Assembly (NCBI GenBank): GCA_021774625.1
Contig: JAJFIV010000001.1
Coordinates: 62,001 to 126,000, forward strand
From: Alphaproteobacteria bacterium
Lineage (GTDB): Bacteria; Pseudomonadota; Alphaproteobacteria; Sphingomonadales; JAKSBY01
Length of the DNA stretch: 64,000 nucleotides
Direction of reading: 5' to 3'
In this document: piece after piece, positions 26,608 to 35,430 of the stretch
How positions within the stretch are numbered: the stretch's first letter is position 1
How the letters are laid out: every line of letters starts with the position of its first letter
Notes under the pieces: generated by a model
What the model saw: the letters and a program-made list of their open reading frames with translations, nothing else
Told to the model about the DNA's origin: nothing
Databases searched by the model: none
Translations under genes and position numbers: made by a program

Positions 26608-27405
26608 TTAGCAGTTCCTGCGCCTCCGGGCGGCGGCGACCCCCAGCAGGCCAGCACCCAGCAGCGCCAGGCCGGTGGGCTCCGGTATGCTCATTGTGGG
26701 GTCGACAAACAGCCAGTCCTGCGATGACGTGTGATAGGGATTATCGCTAAAGCCGGTAAGCGCCAGCCAGCCACGGCCAACCGGCAGGGCGCAGAAGGAA
26801 GGTTCATCCTGGCCGCCGCAGACACCTCCAAGCCGATGCTGATCGGCGCGGAATGTAAAGAGCAGTCCACCCTGGTTGGCAAAGCCGGTCAGCCCGACCT
26901 CCGTACCGGCGAGAATTGACTGATTGGCTTCGGTAAAGACAATCGAACCACCGGCGGCGGCCGCAGGGCCCGGCGCGAAGCCGTTCAGCGTAAATTCGGG
27001 AAAGCCCTTGTCTAAATTGGCGATTACATTCTGATAAGTGAAATCGATTTCCACGAGACCGCCGCCGCCGGCATAGTCGCTGCCGGCATCGCGGCCGCCC
27101 AGCGCCGTGCCGGAAATGGTGAAATCCAGGGTCTGGTCATCGTAGACCGCAACCATATCGCAAAGCGCACAGTCAAAGTTGAAAGTCCAGGCCGCACTGC
27201 TGCCGCCATTTCCCGTGGCATACCATTCAATGCCATCCAGCCGCAGCCCATAGACGGGAGGCGCGGCATTGCCATCCGGATGACTCTTCAATTCAAAGAT
27301 AAAGGGTGTCGCAGCCGCCTGCTGGACGGCCGCCAATCCCATAAACAGGGCAAATCCGGTAATCAGCCCGGCGCGGAACGGGGTGAATTTAATGCTTGCA
27401 CGCAT
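26608..27405 (-). CDS. PEP-CTERM sorting domain protein
   Basis: 265 aa. Signal peptide (cut after AAA, about residue 32) and a C-terminal sorting signal: IPEPTGLALLGAGLLGVAAA followed by RRRR. Proteins of this type are exported, trapped by the C-terminal helix and cut by an exosortase. The body is a beta-rich secreted domain with cysteine pairs (CALCD; VCGGQDEPSFC). It is preceded by AGGAGG and a consensus sigma-54 promoter, consistent with the known RpoN/PrsR control of such genes. Exosortase (xrtA/epsH) is not in the window. Confidence 0.88.
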   Translation of the reverse strand: MRASIKFTPFRAGLITGFALFMGLAAVQQAAATPFIFELKSHPDGNAAPPVYGLRLDGIEWYATGNGGSSAAWTFNFDCALCDMVAVYDDQTLDFTISGTALGGRDAGSDYAGGGGLVEIDFTYQNVIANLDKGFPEFTLNGFAPGPAAAAGGSIVFTEANQSILAGTEVGLTGFANQGGLLFTFRADQHRLGGVCGGQDEPSFCALPVGRGWLALTGFSDNPYHTSSQDWLFVDPTMSIPEPTGLALLGAGLLGVAAARRRRNC

Positions 27406-27442
27406 GCTGGCCTCCTAAAATGCTGATACACAGACACCACAC

Positions 27443-27458
27443 AGCAAACATCGTGCCA
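27443..27458 (-). promoter_or_regulatory. Sigma-54 promoter of the PEP-CTERM gene
   Basis: Minus strand TGGCACGATGTTTGCT matches TGGCACRNNNNTTGCW at every fixed position. It lies 38 bp upstream of the ATG. Confidence 0.8.
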
Positions 27459-27518
27459 AAGAGAATAAGTCCCGAATATCCAGGCTTTTCGTGGCCTTTC
27501 GCCTTGCGGCCCGGCAAA

Positions 27519-27558
27519 CTGTAAAGCGGGCCTTACAGGCGTGTCCCAATTTGAGACA
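27519..27558. promoter_or_regulatory. Two dyads, candidate enhancer-binding sites
   Basis: CTGTAA-N8-TTACAG (27519-27538) and TGTCCCAATTTGAGACA (27542-27558; TGTC/GACA and CAA/TTG pair around the centre). They lie about 60-115 bp upstream of the -24 element of the PEP-CTERM promoter, where a sigma-54 activator would bind. They also sit 55-95 bp before the divergent VWA gene. Inference from position and symmetry. Confidence 0.4.
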
Positions 27559-27612
27559 GGGCAATGCCGCTTTTCAGTCGACAGTAATTGCGCGGTTCCC
27601 TATTTTGCCGGG

Positions 27613-28788
27613 ATGTTTACCGATTTTTTCTATGCGTTGCGCGAAGGGCATGTGCCGGTCTCGCTGAAGGAATACCTGACACTGCTGGATGCGGTAAAGG
27701 CGGGCGTTGCGTCGCACCGGGTGGATGACTTCTATTATCTCGCGCGGGCAACCCTGGTGAAGGACGAAAAGAATCTCGATAAATTCGACCGGATCTTTGG
27801 CGCGCGATTCAAGGGCCTTGAGTTTACCGGTGAGGAGGAAACAGCTGAAATCCCGGAAGAATGGCTCAGAAAGCTGGCCGAACTTTACCTCTCTGAAGAG
27901 GACATGCAGAAAATCAACTCCCTTGGTTCATGGGAAGAGATTATGCAGGCGCTGAAGGAACGGCTTGCCGAACAGGACAGCCGCCATGAAGGCGGGTCAA
28001 AATGGATCGGCACGGGCGGCACCTCCCCCTTCGGCGCTTATGGCTATAATCCGGAAGGGGTGCGCATTGGTCAGGATGGCAACCGCCATAATCGGGCCAT
28101 CAAGGTCTGGGACAAAAGGGAATTCAGAAATCTCGATGACAGTATGGAACTGGGCACCCGGAACATCAAGGTGGCGCTGCGCCGTCTCCGCCGTTTTGCC
28201 CGTGAAGGCGAGGCCAATGTGCTTGATCTTGACGACACCATCAAATCCACGGCGCACAAGGGCTATCTGGATCTGAAACTGGTGCCGGAACGGCATAATG
28301 CCGTAAAGGTGCTGTTATTTCTTGATGCCGGCGGTTCCATGGACCCGCATATCAAGCTGTGCGAGGAACTGTTTTCCGCCGCTCGCGCCGAATTCAAACA
28401 TCTGGAATTTTTCTATTTCCATAACTGCCCGTATGAAGGGGTGTGGAAGGACAATCGCCGGCGGCATAATGAGCGTTCGTCCACCATGGATATTCTCCAC
28501 ACCTACCCCCATGATTATAAAACGGTGTTTGTCGGCGATGCCTCGATGTCCCCTTACGAGATTATCATGCCGGGCGGCTCTATCGAATACTGGAATGATG
28601 AAACGGGGGAAGTCTGGCTCAACCGGATTCTCGCCACCTATCCCAAAGCCGTCTGGCTCAACCCGATTCCTGAAAAACACTGGGATTACAGCCAGTCCAT
28701 CCATATGATCCGGACCCTGATGACGGACCGTATGTTCCCGCTGACCCTCGAAGGCCTCGACGCCGCCATGAAGGAACTGGGGCGGTGA
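27613..28788 (+). CDS. VWA domain protein, CoxE-like
   Basis: 391 aa from ATG 27613 (MFTDFFYALREGHVPVSLKEY), the usual start of this family; an open frame 24 codons further 5' is not protein-like. The C-terminal von Willebrand A fold has a MIDAS-like LLFLDAGGSMDPHIKL, where the usual DxSxS reads DAGGS. Related CoxE-like proteins work with MoxR ATPases as metal-dependent assembly factors. No MoxR gene adjoins it here. Cytoplasmic. Confidence 0.85.
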   Translation: MFTDFFYALREGHVPVSLKEYLTLLDAVKAGVASHRVDDFYYLARATLVKDEKNLDKFDRIFGARFKGLEFTGEEETAEIPEEWLRKLAELYLSEEDMQKINSLGSWEEIMQALKERLAEQDSRHEGGSKWIGTGGTSPFGAYGYNPEGVRIGQDGNRHNRAIKVWDKREFRNLDDSMELGTRNIKVALRRLRRFAREGEANVLDLDDTIKSTAHKGYLDLKLVPERHNAVKVLLFLDAGGSMDPHIKLCEELFSAARAEFKHLEFFYFHNCPYEGVWKDNRRRHNERSSTMDILHTYPHDYKTVFVGDASMSPYEIIMPGGSIEYWNDETGEVWLNRILATYPKAVWLNPIPEKHWDYSQSIHMIRTLMTDRMFPLTLEGLDAAMKELGR

Positions 28789-28981
28789 TTTGATGCCGTG
28801 TGCCGGGCAAAATAAACGCCTTAGTGTTGAGGCGCATCCCTGTGAAAACACATTTGCCATCTATATAAACAGAGAATAAAATGGAATTTCTGCAATCATT
28901 GAGAGGGATGATAATAAACCCTGAAGAGCCCGGGAGAAAGCCGCAGCCTGACGAGGCGGCGTTTTAATTGGAACAATCGCC

Positions 28982-30517
28982 ATGCTCTATTCCATACGCG
29001 AAAACATGTTGAAAATTTTTCCGCAGTCTCTCCGATGGATGATGCGGTTGCTTGCAGGCTATTTATATACCTGGCTGGTTTTGATTGTATGCACACCGAT
29101 TGCCATCGCTGATAGTCAGGATGAGCTGAAAAAAGGCGTGGATGCATTTCTCGCAAACGACTATGCCGAAAGCATATCATTACTCACAACTACGCTTGAA
29201 AACCACGAACTGGAAGCAAACGATTTGGGAATCGCCACTTATTTGAGGGGCCTTGCTTACTGGATCAAGGGCGATACCGAGAATGCGAGCAAGGATCTCA
29301 ATATGGCGGTCGCATCTCTCGATAATCCCGCCTTTGCCATCAGCGCCAGGGCAAAATTGAACTTTGAAATTGATCAGCAGGATGTCGGGCTGGCGGATAT
29401 AATGGACCTGGCTGAAAACTATCCGGATCGCCTGATCGATTTTGAACTCAGATTTATGTGGCGGGTTGATGGCTGGCTTGAAGAGGAAAAACGCAGCGAT
29501 GATCGTTACGCTTTTTTAAATGCATTGGCGGGAGCCGGCTACAACGGCACAGAGCCCGGACAAAATGCCGATTATCTGTATCAGGAACTCTTGATTCAGA
29601 TGATGGAAAGAGGTGACAATTTCAATGCCGTGCAACTGATACGCCGGATTACCGAAACCAAGGTTCTGGTGCGGTTAAGAATGGACCGGCAGTTCGAAAG
29701 TCTCTGGGAGCGGGGCGAATTCGAGTCTGCAACCGATGTGTCTGCTGCAATATTCCGTAAATTGTCCCATGCCCGGGCAGAGATGGCACGTTTTCCAAAC
29801 CAGTTAAGTGCTGTGACAAATCTTGTACGGAGCTTGAGATTTTACAGTGATCCGGAACAAGCCGTGGAAACCGGCATGGCGGCCCTTCAGAATCTTGAGA
29901 CTTATCAGCAGGACAAGAATGACGAATTATGGCTAACCAATGAGATCAGTTATGCTTTGTTTGAATCCGGCAAATATGAGGAAGGTAACGCCCTGTTGCG
30001 TGACCTGATACAACGCCGCATCGAAGAAAATCAGGACCTGGTTAATCAGTATATCAATTTTGGGGTAATGTTACTGGAACAGGGTTTGTATGATGATGCG
30101 CTTGACGTCGTTAGCCGGGTTAATTTCCGGTTTGCGAGTCCGTATGGCGAAAAAATCATACAATATGTGCAGGTCTGCGCCTATTCCGAGACAGGAGAAA
30201 TGACGAAGGGCGCTGATATCATGTCTGAAATGCTGATCCGCCCACATGAAAGCTTTCTTTCGGTTATCGACGCGCTGTTGTGCCTTAACAGAACGGACGA
30301 CGCCGCAAATTATATGGTTCAGGCGCTGGAAAGTACACAGTGGCGCTCCGGCGCACTGTATTCTCTCATGGATTATGAACCCTACCCCTATTCCATGTCT
30401 TTCAGAGACAAACAGGATTTGAGATTTGAGAAAATCAGGGCTGCCGAAAATGTTCAAAACACACTTAACAGATATGGACGCGTAATTTCTATTCCTCTGC
30501 CAACCAGCGCCTTTTAG
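28982..30517 (+). CDS. Secreted TPR-like repeat protein
   Basis: 511 aa. A hydrophobic segment (residues 19-44) ending in AIADSQ looks like a long signal peptide or anchor; starts at residues 9 or 20 would shorten its n-region. Degenerate tetratricopeptide helices follow (KKGVDAFLANDYAESISLL; YLRGLAYWIKGDTENASKD; EISYALFESGKYEEGNALL). It probably scaffolds protein contacts in the periplasm. Partner unknown; it stands alone. Confidence 0.7.
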   Translation: MLYSIRENMLKIFPQSLRWMMRLLAGYLYTWLVLIVCTPIAIADSQDELKKGVDAFLANDYAESISLLTTTLENHELEANDLGIATYLRGLAYWIKGDTENASKDLNMAVASLDNPAFAISARAKLNFEIDQQDVGLADIMDLAENYPDRLIDFELRFMWRVDGWLEEEKRSDDRYAFLNALAGAGYNGTEPGQNADYLYQELLIQMMERGDNFNAVQLIRRITETKVLVRLRMDRQFESLWERGEFESATDVSAAIFRKLSHARAEMARFPNQLSAVTNLVRSLRFYSDPEQAVETGMAALQNLETYQQDKNDELWLTNEISYALFESGKYEEGNALLRDLIQRRIEENQDLVNQYINFGVMLLEQGLYDDALDVVSRVNFRFASPYGEKIIQYVQVCAYSETGEMTKGADIMSEMLIRPHESFLSVIDALLCLNRTDDAANYMVQALESTQWRSGALYSLMDYEPYPYSMSFRDKQDLRFEKIRAAENVQNTLNRYGRVISIPLPTSAF

Positions 30518-30634
30518 ACATTATAAACTACACGGAAAACCGTCCTAAAATTGAAGGTGGAGAATTACCCCAACATCATTCAATATGAATGCCTCATATA
30601 TGCACAAATCCTAAAATACGGAGCCAGAGCCCCT

Positions 30635-31453
30635 ATGTGTGAACTTTTCGCCATGTCGAGCCGGAAGCCGTCCGCGGTCAGTTATTCGCTTCCGGCCTTT
30701 GCAGAGCGCGGCAGTTTTATCCGCAAAAACCGCGAGGGCTGGGGCATCGCCTATGGCCGGGATGCGGACGTCTTTCTCATCAAGGAGGCAAAGCCCGCCA
30801 ATGACAGTCCGTGGGTCGAATTCGCTGCGGAACAGCATCTGGAAAGCCACACCGTGATTGCCCATGTCCGGCATGCGACAGTTGGCCAGCCATCGTTGCA
30901 AAACACCCATCCCTTTCGCCATATTGCCCAGGGCCGGGTTCACGTTTTTGCCCATAACGGCACTCTGACTGGTCTTTTGGAACGGTATCCAAGAGCCGAC
31001 CTCGCATACACGCCAGTCGGCGATACGGATTCGGAACACGCGCTGTGTTTGCTGCTGGGCCGGCTTGATCATTTGACAGCTACCCCGGACGAAGACCTGC
31101 GGCACCGGATCATCGCGGAATTTGCCGCGGAAATGTCAGGGTTCGGCGCCTTCAATTTTCTCTATTATGATGACACTTTTCTTTATGCCCACGCCCACCG
31201 CCGGGTTTATGAAGAAAATGGGGAATTCACCGCGCCCAGACCGCCGGGACTGCAGATAAAAAACTGCCGGGCCTGCGCCAGTGGACCGGAAATCCAGTGC
31301 GACGGTCTCAATATACAACTGGCTGACAACCATACAATCCTGCTTGCCAGCGTGCCGCTGGACGATACCGGATGGGAGCCTTTGCCTGAAGGCACATTGC
31401 TGGTGCTGAAAGACGGCGAAGAAATCAGCCGGATCGAAACCCGCGGCAAATGA
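30635..31453 (+). CDS. Class II glutamine amidotransferase (YafJ-like)
   Basis: 272 aa. Start set at 30635 so that Cys2 (MCELFAMSS) becomes the N-terminal nucleophile; the upstream open frame is not protein-like. Ntn-fold motifs: REGWGIAY, HVRHATVG, THPFRHI, FAHNGTL, GDTDSEHAL. It hydrolyses glutamine, but no synthase partner domain is present, so the acceptor is unknown. Its TGA overlaps the ATG of the GNAT gene (ATGA). Confidence 0.88.
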   Translation: MCELFAMSSRKPSAVSYSLPAFAERGSFIRKNREGWGIAYGRDADVFLIKEAKPANDSPWVEFAAEQHLESHTVIAHVRHATVGQPSLQNTHPFRHIAQGRVHVFAHNGTLTGLLERYPRADLAYTPVGDTDSEHALCLLLGRLDHLTATPDEDLRHRIIAEFAAEMSGFGAFNFLYYDDTFLYAHAHRRVYEENGEFTAPRPPGLQIKNCRACASGPEIQCDGLNIQLADNHTILLASVPLDDTGWEPLPEGTLLVLKDGEEISRIETRGK

Positions 31454-32154
31454 CAATTCGTCAAAATGCCATTACGATTGAAGCCGCCGCATCAGCCGAC
31501 CAATCCATCCTTCACGCCATCGCCATGCGGTCAAAGGCGTATTGGGGCTATGATGATGCTTTCATGACGGCTTGTGCGGATGAGCTGCGTATCCCGGATG
31601 GCTATTTCGGGAAATATCCTGTCTATGTGGCCCGTGCAGGCCGAAAAATTCTTGGCTATTACGTTCTGGCGCCTGAGAAAAACAGCGTCTCGGAACTCGA
31701 AATGCTGTTTGTCGATCCCGAAGCCATAGGCAAAGGGATCGGCGCAATGCTTCTGACGCATGCCAAAAACCAGGCAAGAAAACAAGGGGCCAAAAGGCTT
31801 AAGGTTCAGAGCGATCCTTACGCTGCGCCCTTTTATGCCGCGATGGGTTTCGTAAAAACCGGCGAGAGCCCTTCCGGCAGCATTCCCGGGCGCACTTTAC
31901 CCGAAATGGAAAAGACTCTAGCCTTCCAGCTTCAGATTATCCGCCGCCTGCCTGCCATTCCGGCCTTCGACCAGTTCGAAAGAAACACGCTGTCCTTCAT
32001 CCAGGCCGGACAGCCCCGCCTTTTCGACGGCGGAAATATGGACAAACGCATCCGCGCCGCCCTCATCCGGTTGAATAAAACCAAACCCCTTGGCGGGATT
32101 GAACCACTTTACTGTACCGCTAGCCATTCGAAACCTCTTCACATTATGCCATAA
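31450..32154 (+). CDS. GNAT family acetyltransferase with antisense-overlapping tail
   Basis: 234 aa. GNAT core: [20 protein letters not shown] (motif A, acetyl-CoA loop) and [16 protein letters not shown] (motif B), ending near [10 protein letters not shown] at about residue 157, where the family normally stops. The last ~78 codons are antisense to cspA and look like read-through; a one-base shift at 31917-31919 would give a TAG. Translation is coupled to the amidotransferase by ATGA. Acetyl acceptor unknown. Confidence 0.75.
   Translation: MTIRQNAITIEAAASADQSILHAIAMRSKAYWGYDDAFMTACADELRIPDGYFGKYPVYVARAGRKILGYYVLAPEKNSVSELEMLFVDPEAIGKGIGAMLLTHAKNQARKQGAKRLKVQSDPYAAPFYAAMGFVKTGESPSGSIPGRTLPEMEKTLAFQLQIIRRLPAIPAFDQFERNTLSFIQAGQPRLFDGGNMDKRIRAALIRLNKTKPLGGIEPLYCTASHSKPLHIMP
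31918..32127 (-). CDS. cspA: Cold-shock protein, CspA family
   Basis: 69 aa. RNA-binding motifs RNP1 KGFGFIQP and RNP2 FVHIS in a single cold-shock domain ([14 protein letters not shown]). It starts behind AAGAGG 6 bases upstream. It acts as an RNA chaperone. The whole gene lies antisense to the 3' end of the GNAT gene. About 170 bp of untranslated sequence separates it from the next terminator upstream, room for a cold-shock leader. Confidence 0.93.
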   Translation of the reverse strand: MASGTVKWFNPAKGFGFIQPDEGGADAFVHISAVEKAGLSGLDEGQRVSFELVEGRNGRQAADNLKLEG

Positions 32155-32300
32155 TAGACCGTTTTTACGGCCTGTCATTTTAACGCAATCGTGGTGTGGT
32201 TTGAAATGGCGTCGCAACTGAAACCGGCAAACATCCCCACGGGCGTTAACTATTGACGCGGAAATTTTTACGTCTCGGGGGGTGAAATAGCAACAAAAAA

Positions 32301-32332
32301 GACGCTGCCGCGGATTTCCCGGCAGCAGCGTC
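32301..32332 (-). terminator. Intrinsic terminator after the lipoprotein methyltransferase
   Basis: GACGCTGC...GCAGCGTC stem with inner pairs (CCGG region), followed on the minus strand by TTTTTT. It lies 29 bp past the methyltransferase stop. Confidence 0.8.
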
Positions 32333-32360
32333 CTCACTTCCGATGCGTACAAGCCGGCGT

Positions 32361-33215
32361 TTACGGCTTGCGGAATTTCAACACAAGACGCTGTGACTTT
32401 CCGCGCTCCAGCGCTTCCCGCCAATAGTTTTTCATATCGTCGGCTTCATCGCGCAGCATGCTGCCTTCGTCTTCTAATGCGAAGCCGGAACCGGTGGCGT
32501 CGGCAATAGCAAAACTTTTCTGAACCCGATGCCAGCCATTGCTTTCCTTGCGAGTCGTGCCCTCGGCGGCCTGATGTTCGACAATACCCAGAATACCGCC
32601 CGGTTTCAGGGCTTTCATCGCAGCGTCAAAAAAGCCTTTTGTGGCGGCGGGCAAGGCTTCACCACTTTCTTCATTATAATGCATATGGTGATAGATCAGG
32701 ATCAGCAGAATGGCGTCCAACGAACCTTCTGCAACGGCGGTCGGCGCTTTCGGATATTCCGTGATGACCGCCTCAATATTGCCAAGCTCCGCATAAAGCG
32801 GTTCGACAGTATCTTTCAAACGCGGCCAGAATGCCGGATTATTTTGGGCATAAATGACGCCCTCCGGTCCGACCGCTGCCGACAGAATACGGGTATAATA
32901 CCCGCCGCCCGCAGCCACTTCCAAAACTTTCATGCCGGGCTCGATGCCAAAAAAAGTCAGCACTTCGCCGGGTTTCCGGTCTGCGTCGCGCGCCCGGTCT
33001 TCTTCCGGACGGGACGCGTTTTCAACGGCGGCATGAATAGCGTCATTCCCCATCGCCCCATCATGGCCGGCATCCATACCCGCAGATTCAGTCATGGTTT
33101 CCGCTTCATCCGTTACCGCGGAATCTGTGTCCGGTTTCTGTTCAGAGCAAGCGGCAAGTCCGCCCGCAGCAAAAGCAACGATTGCCGTTCTTCTGATTAT
33201 TGTCGCGATATCCAT
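32361..33215 (-). CDS. Predicted lipoprotein with SAM-methyltransferase fold
   Basis: 284 aa. Lipobox LAAC at Cys23 after a signal helix, an acidic linker ([16 protein letters not shown]), then a class I Rossmann methyltransferase domain: [15 protein letters not shown] (SAM-binding motif I), [30 protein letters not shown]. The combination of an exported anchor and a SAM-using fold is odd, as SAM is cytoplasmic; similar annotated 'predicted methyltransferase' lipoproteins exist in Gram-negatives (recall). Substrate unknown. Confidence 0.82.
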   Translation of the reverse strand: MDIATIIRRTAIVAFAAGGLAACSEQKPDTDSAVTDEAETMTESAGMDAGHDGAMGNDAIHAAVENASRPEEDRARDADRKPGEVLTFFGIEPGMKVLEVAAGGGYYTRILSAAVGPEGVIYAQNNPAFWPRLKDTVEPLYAELGNIEAVITEYPKAPTAVAEGSLDAILLILIYHHMHYNEESGEALPAATKGFFDAAMKALKPGGILGIVEHQAAEGTTRKESNGWHRVQKSFAIADATGSGFALEDEGSMLRDEADDMKNYWREALERGKSQRLVLKFRKP

Positions 33216-33308
33216 TGGTATCCTCCCTACCTGTTTAGAATATTCATTCTTCTAGCACACTGATCTGCAGTCGTCATACCGCAAGATTGCTGCGAGAAAA
33301 ATTTTCAG

Positions 33309-33734
33309 TCAATTTGCACTAACCGTTGCTTCCCGTAAATAGGCAATTAAATCCTTGCGTTTCTGTTCATCGCCGATGCCGGGAAAAGTCATCTTATTGC
33401 CGGGCAGAAATGTTCTTGGCTTTGCCAGCCATTCGTCCAGATTCTGTTCGCTCCAGACAATGCCGGAGGCTTTCAGAGCCTGGGAATAGCGGGGGAAGCT
33501 TTCAGACGAGGCGGCGGGACGGCCGAAAATATTATCCAGGTTGGGGCCCACCCGCGGCTGTTGATCCGCGGTCAAATTATGGCAGGCCCGGCAGACGGCA
33601 AAGGCGCGCTGGCCCGCCACCGCGTCACCTTCCCTAGACAGGGCGAATTGCCCGTCCCCGGCCTGACTGAAGGCAGCGGGGGCAAAAAGCAGCACACTGC
33701 CCAGGGCCAGAAGAAAAACAGCCTTCAATCGCAT
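33309..33734 (-). CDS. Periplasmic class I cytochrome c
   Basis: 141 aa. Signal peptide (cut after FSQA), haem-binding CRACH at 48-52, axial Met at 115 (GNKMTFPGI) and typical LIAYLREAT C-terminal helix. Mitochondrial-type c-552/c2-like electron carrier. One base separates it from the AGCS transporter gene upstream, so they share a transcript. Confidence 0.93.
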   Translation of the reverse strand: MRLKAVFLLALGSVLLFAPAAFSQAGDGQFALSREGDAVAGQRAFAVCRACHNLTADQQPRVGPNLDNIFGRPAASSESFPRYSQALKASGIVWSEQNLDEWLAKPRTFLPGNKMTFPGIGDEQKRKDLIAYLREATVSAN

Positions 33735-33735
33735 C

Positions 33736-35322
33736 TTATCCTCGCTCTCTTATACTGATAGGGCCGGATTTTTCCGCATCAGGTTTTTCATAGGGCTTAA
33801 TTGTGCCGGATTTGAGGCGTTCCAGATAAGACTGCAGCATCTTTTTGACATCCGGCGCCAGTATAAACAGACCGACAAGATTGGGGAAAGCCATGCCCAA
33901 TATCATTGCGTCGGCAATGCCCATAACCTCGGTCAGGGTGATGGCCGAGCCAATGACAAAGGTGAAGAGATAGGTCAGTTTGAAAATCAGGTCGGCCCTG
34001 CCGGAATCGCCGACAAGATAATGAAACGCCCGCTCCCCATAATAATACCAGGTGATTGAGGTGGAAAAGGCGAACAGGATAACCGCAACTGTCAGCAGGT
34101 AGGGAAACCAGCTGAAGACGCTCGCAAAAGCGGCGGAGGTCAGTTGAATGCCGTCCGCCGCGCCGGCGTCCACATACATCCCGGTAATGATGATAACCAG
34201 CGCCGTCGTCGTGCAGACCACGACCGTGTCGATAAAGGGCTCCAGCAGCGCCACCAGCCCTTCCGCGACCGGCTCGGTGGTCTTGGCGGCGGAATGGGCG
34301 ATGGCGGCCGAGCCTATCCCTGCTTCGTTCGAGAATGTAGCGCGCCGGATGCCCTGGATCAGAACACCGATAAATCCGCCGGCGATCCCTTCCGCCAAAA
34401 AAGCCCCTTTGAAGATTGCGCCGAATGCGGCGGGAATATCGGCAAAATTCACGGCGAGAATGAAAAGAGCCGTCCCCATATAAAGCAGCGCCATAAAGGG
34501 CACGATCACTTCCGTAACCTTTACGATCTTTTTGATGCCGCCAATAATGACCAGCCCGACAAAAAAGGCGAAGATCAACCCGTACATCCACTCATTGCCG
34601 ATCAGCAGACTGTCCGCTCCGCCGGTCAAGGGCACCAGCAAACCAAGAAACTGCTGGCCCGACTGGTTGACCTGAAACAGGCTGCCGGAGCCGAAGGTCC
34701 CGCCGATAACCAGAATCGCCGAAAGAACGGCCAGAACCTTGCCGAGACCCGCCAGATTTTTTTCCGCCAGACCGCGGCTGAGATAATACATCGGCCCGCC
34801 GGAAACGACGCCATTTTCGTCAATTTTCCGGTATTTCACACCGAGGGTGCATTCGGTGAATTTGGAGGTCATGCCGAACAGTCCCGCCAGGATCATCCAG
34901 AAGGTTGCCCCCGGCCCGCCAATGGAAATGGCGATGGCGACGCCTGCGATATTGCCAAGCCCGACCGTGCCGGACAGAGCCGCTGTCAGGGCTTGAAAGT
35001 GGGTCACCTCACCGGGATCGTTGGGATTGTCATATTTTCCGGATACGATCCTGAGCGCCTGGCGGAAGCCCCGCAGATTGATAAAGCCCATATAAACCGT
35101 AAAAAAGACCGCGGCGCCAATCAGCAAGATCACAATAAACGGAATGCCCGGACCAATGGGGATTTCAAAAAAGATCACACTGGAAATAAATTGCGAGAGG
35201 GGACGAATGGCTTCATTGATAATCTGATCGACGCTTTTCCCGCCATCCTGGGCCGTTGCCGCCCGCAGCGGCAGCAGCACAAAAAACACAACGATCAGTG
35301 ATCGATATACGGACTGAATCAT
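33736..35322 (-). CDS. Alanine/glycine:cation symporter (AGCS family)
   Basis: 528 aa. Signal-like start, then about ten membrane helices with family motifs: GTVGLGNIAGVAIAI, GPGATFWMILAGLFGM, FSNEAGIGSAAIAHSAAK and EPFIDTVVVCTTTAL. Imports alanine or glycine with Na+ or H+. Ends in a charged cytoplasmic tail. Cytochrome c gene follows directly. Confidence 0.93.
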   Translation of the reverse strand: MIQSVYRSLIVVFFVLLPLRAATAQDGGKSVDQIINEAIRPLSQFISSVIFFEIPIGPGIPFIVILLIGAAVFFTVYMGFINLRGFRQALRIVSGKYDNPNDPGEVTHFQALTAALSGTVGLGNIAGVAIAISIGGPGATFWMILAGLFGMTSKFTECTLGVKYRKIDENGVVSGGPMYYLSRGLAEKNLAGLGKVLAVLSAILVIGGTFGSGSLFQVNQSGQQFLGLLVPLTGGADSLLIGNEWMYGLIFAFFVGLVIIGGIKKIVKVTEVIVPFMALLYMGTALFILAVNFADIPAAFGAIFKGAFLAEGIAGGFIGVLIQGIRRATFSNEAGIGSAAIAHSAAKTTEPVAEGLVALLEPFIDTVVVCTTTALVIIITGMYVDAGAADGIQLTSAAFASVFSWFPYLLTVAVILFAFSTSITWYYYGERAFHYLVGDSGRADLIFKLTYLFTFVIGSAITLTEVMGIADAMILGMAFPNLVGLFILAPDVKKMLQSYLERLKSGTIKPYEKPDAEKSGPISIRERG

Positions 35323-35430
35323 GACAACTCCCCATCGGTGATTTTATATTCTTGTTAACGGCGGTTTAACCTGTTTCCCATAACTTTAAGGCGATGGGGA
35401 CCGCGGCCCACCTTAGCTGGAGAAGTAAAT

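Noticed and set aside
34144-35301. 385-codon open frame antisense to the AGCS transporter
   Set aside because: Shadow of a membrane protein gene, giving a charged His/Asp/Gln-rich artefact.
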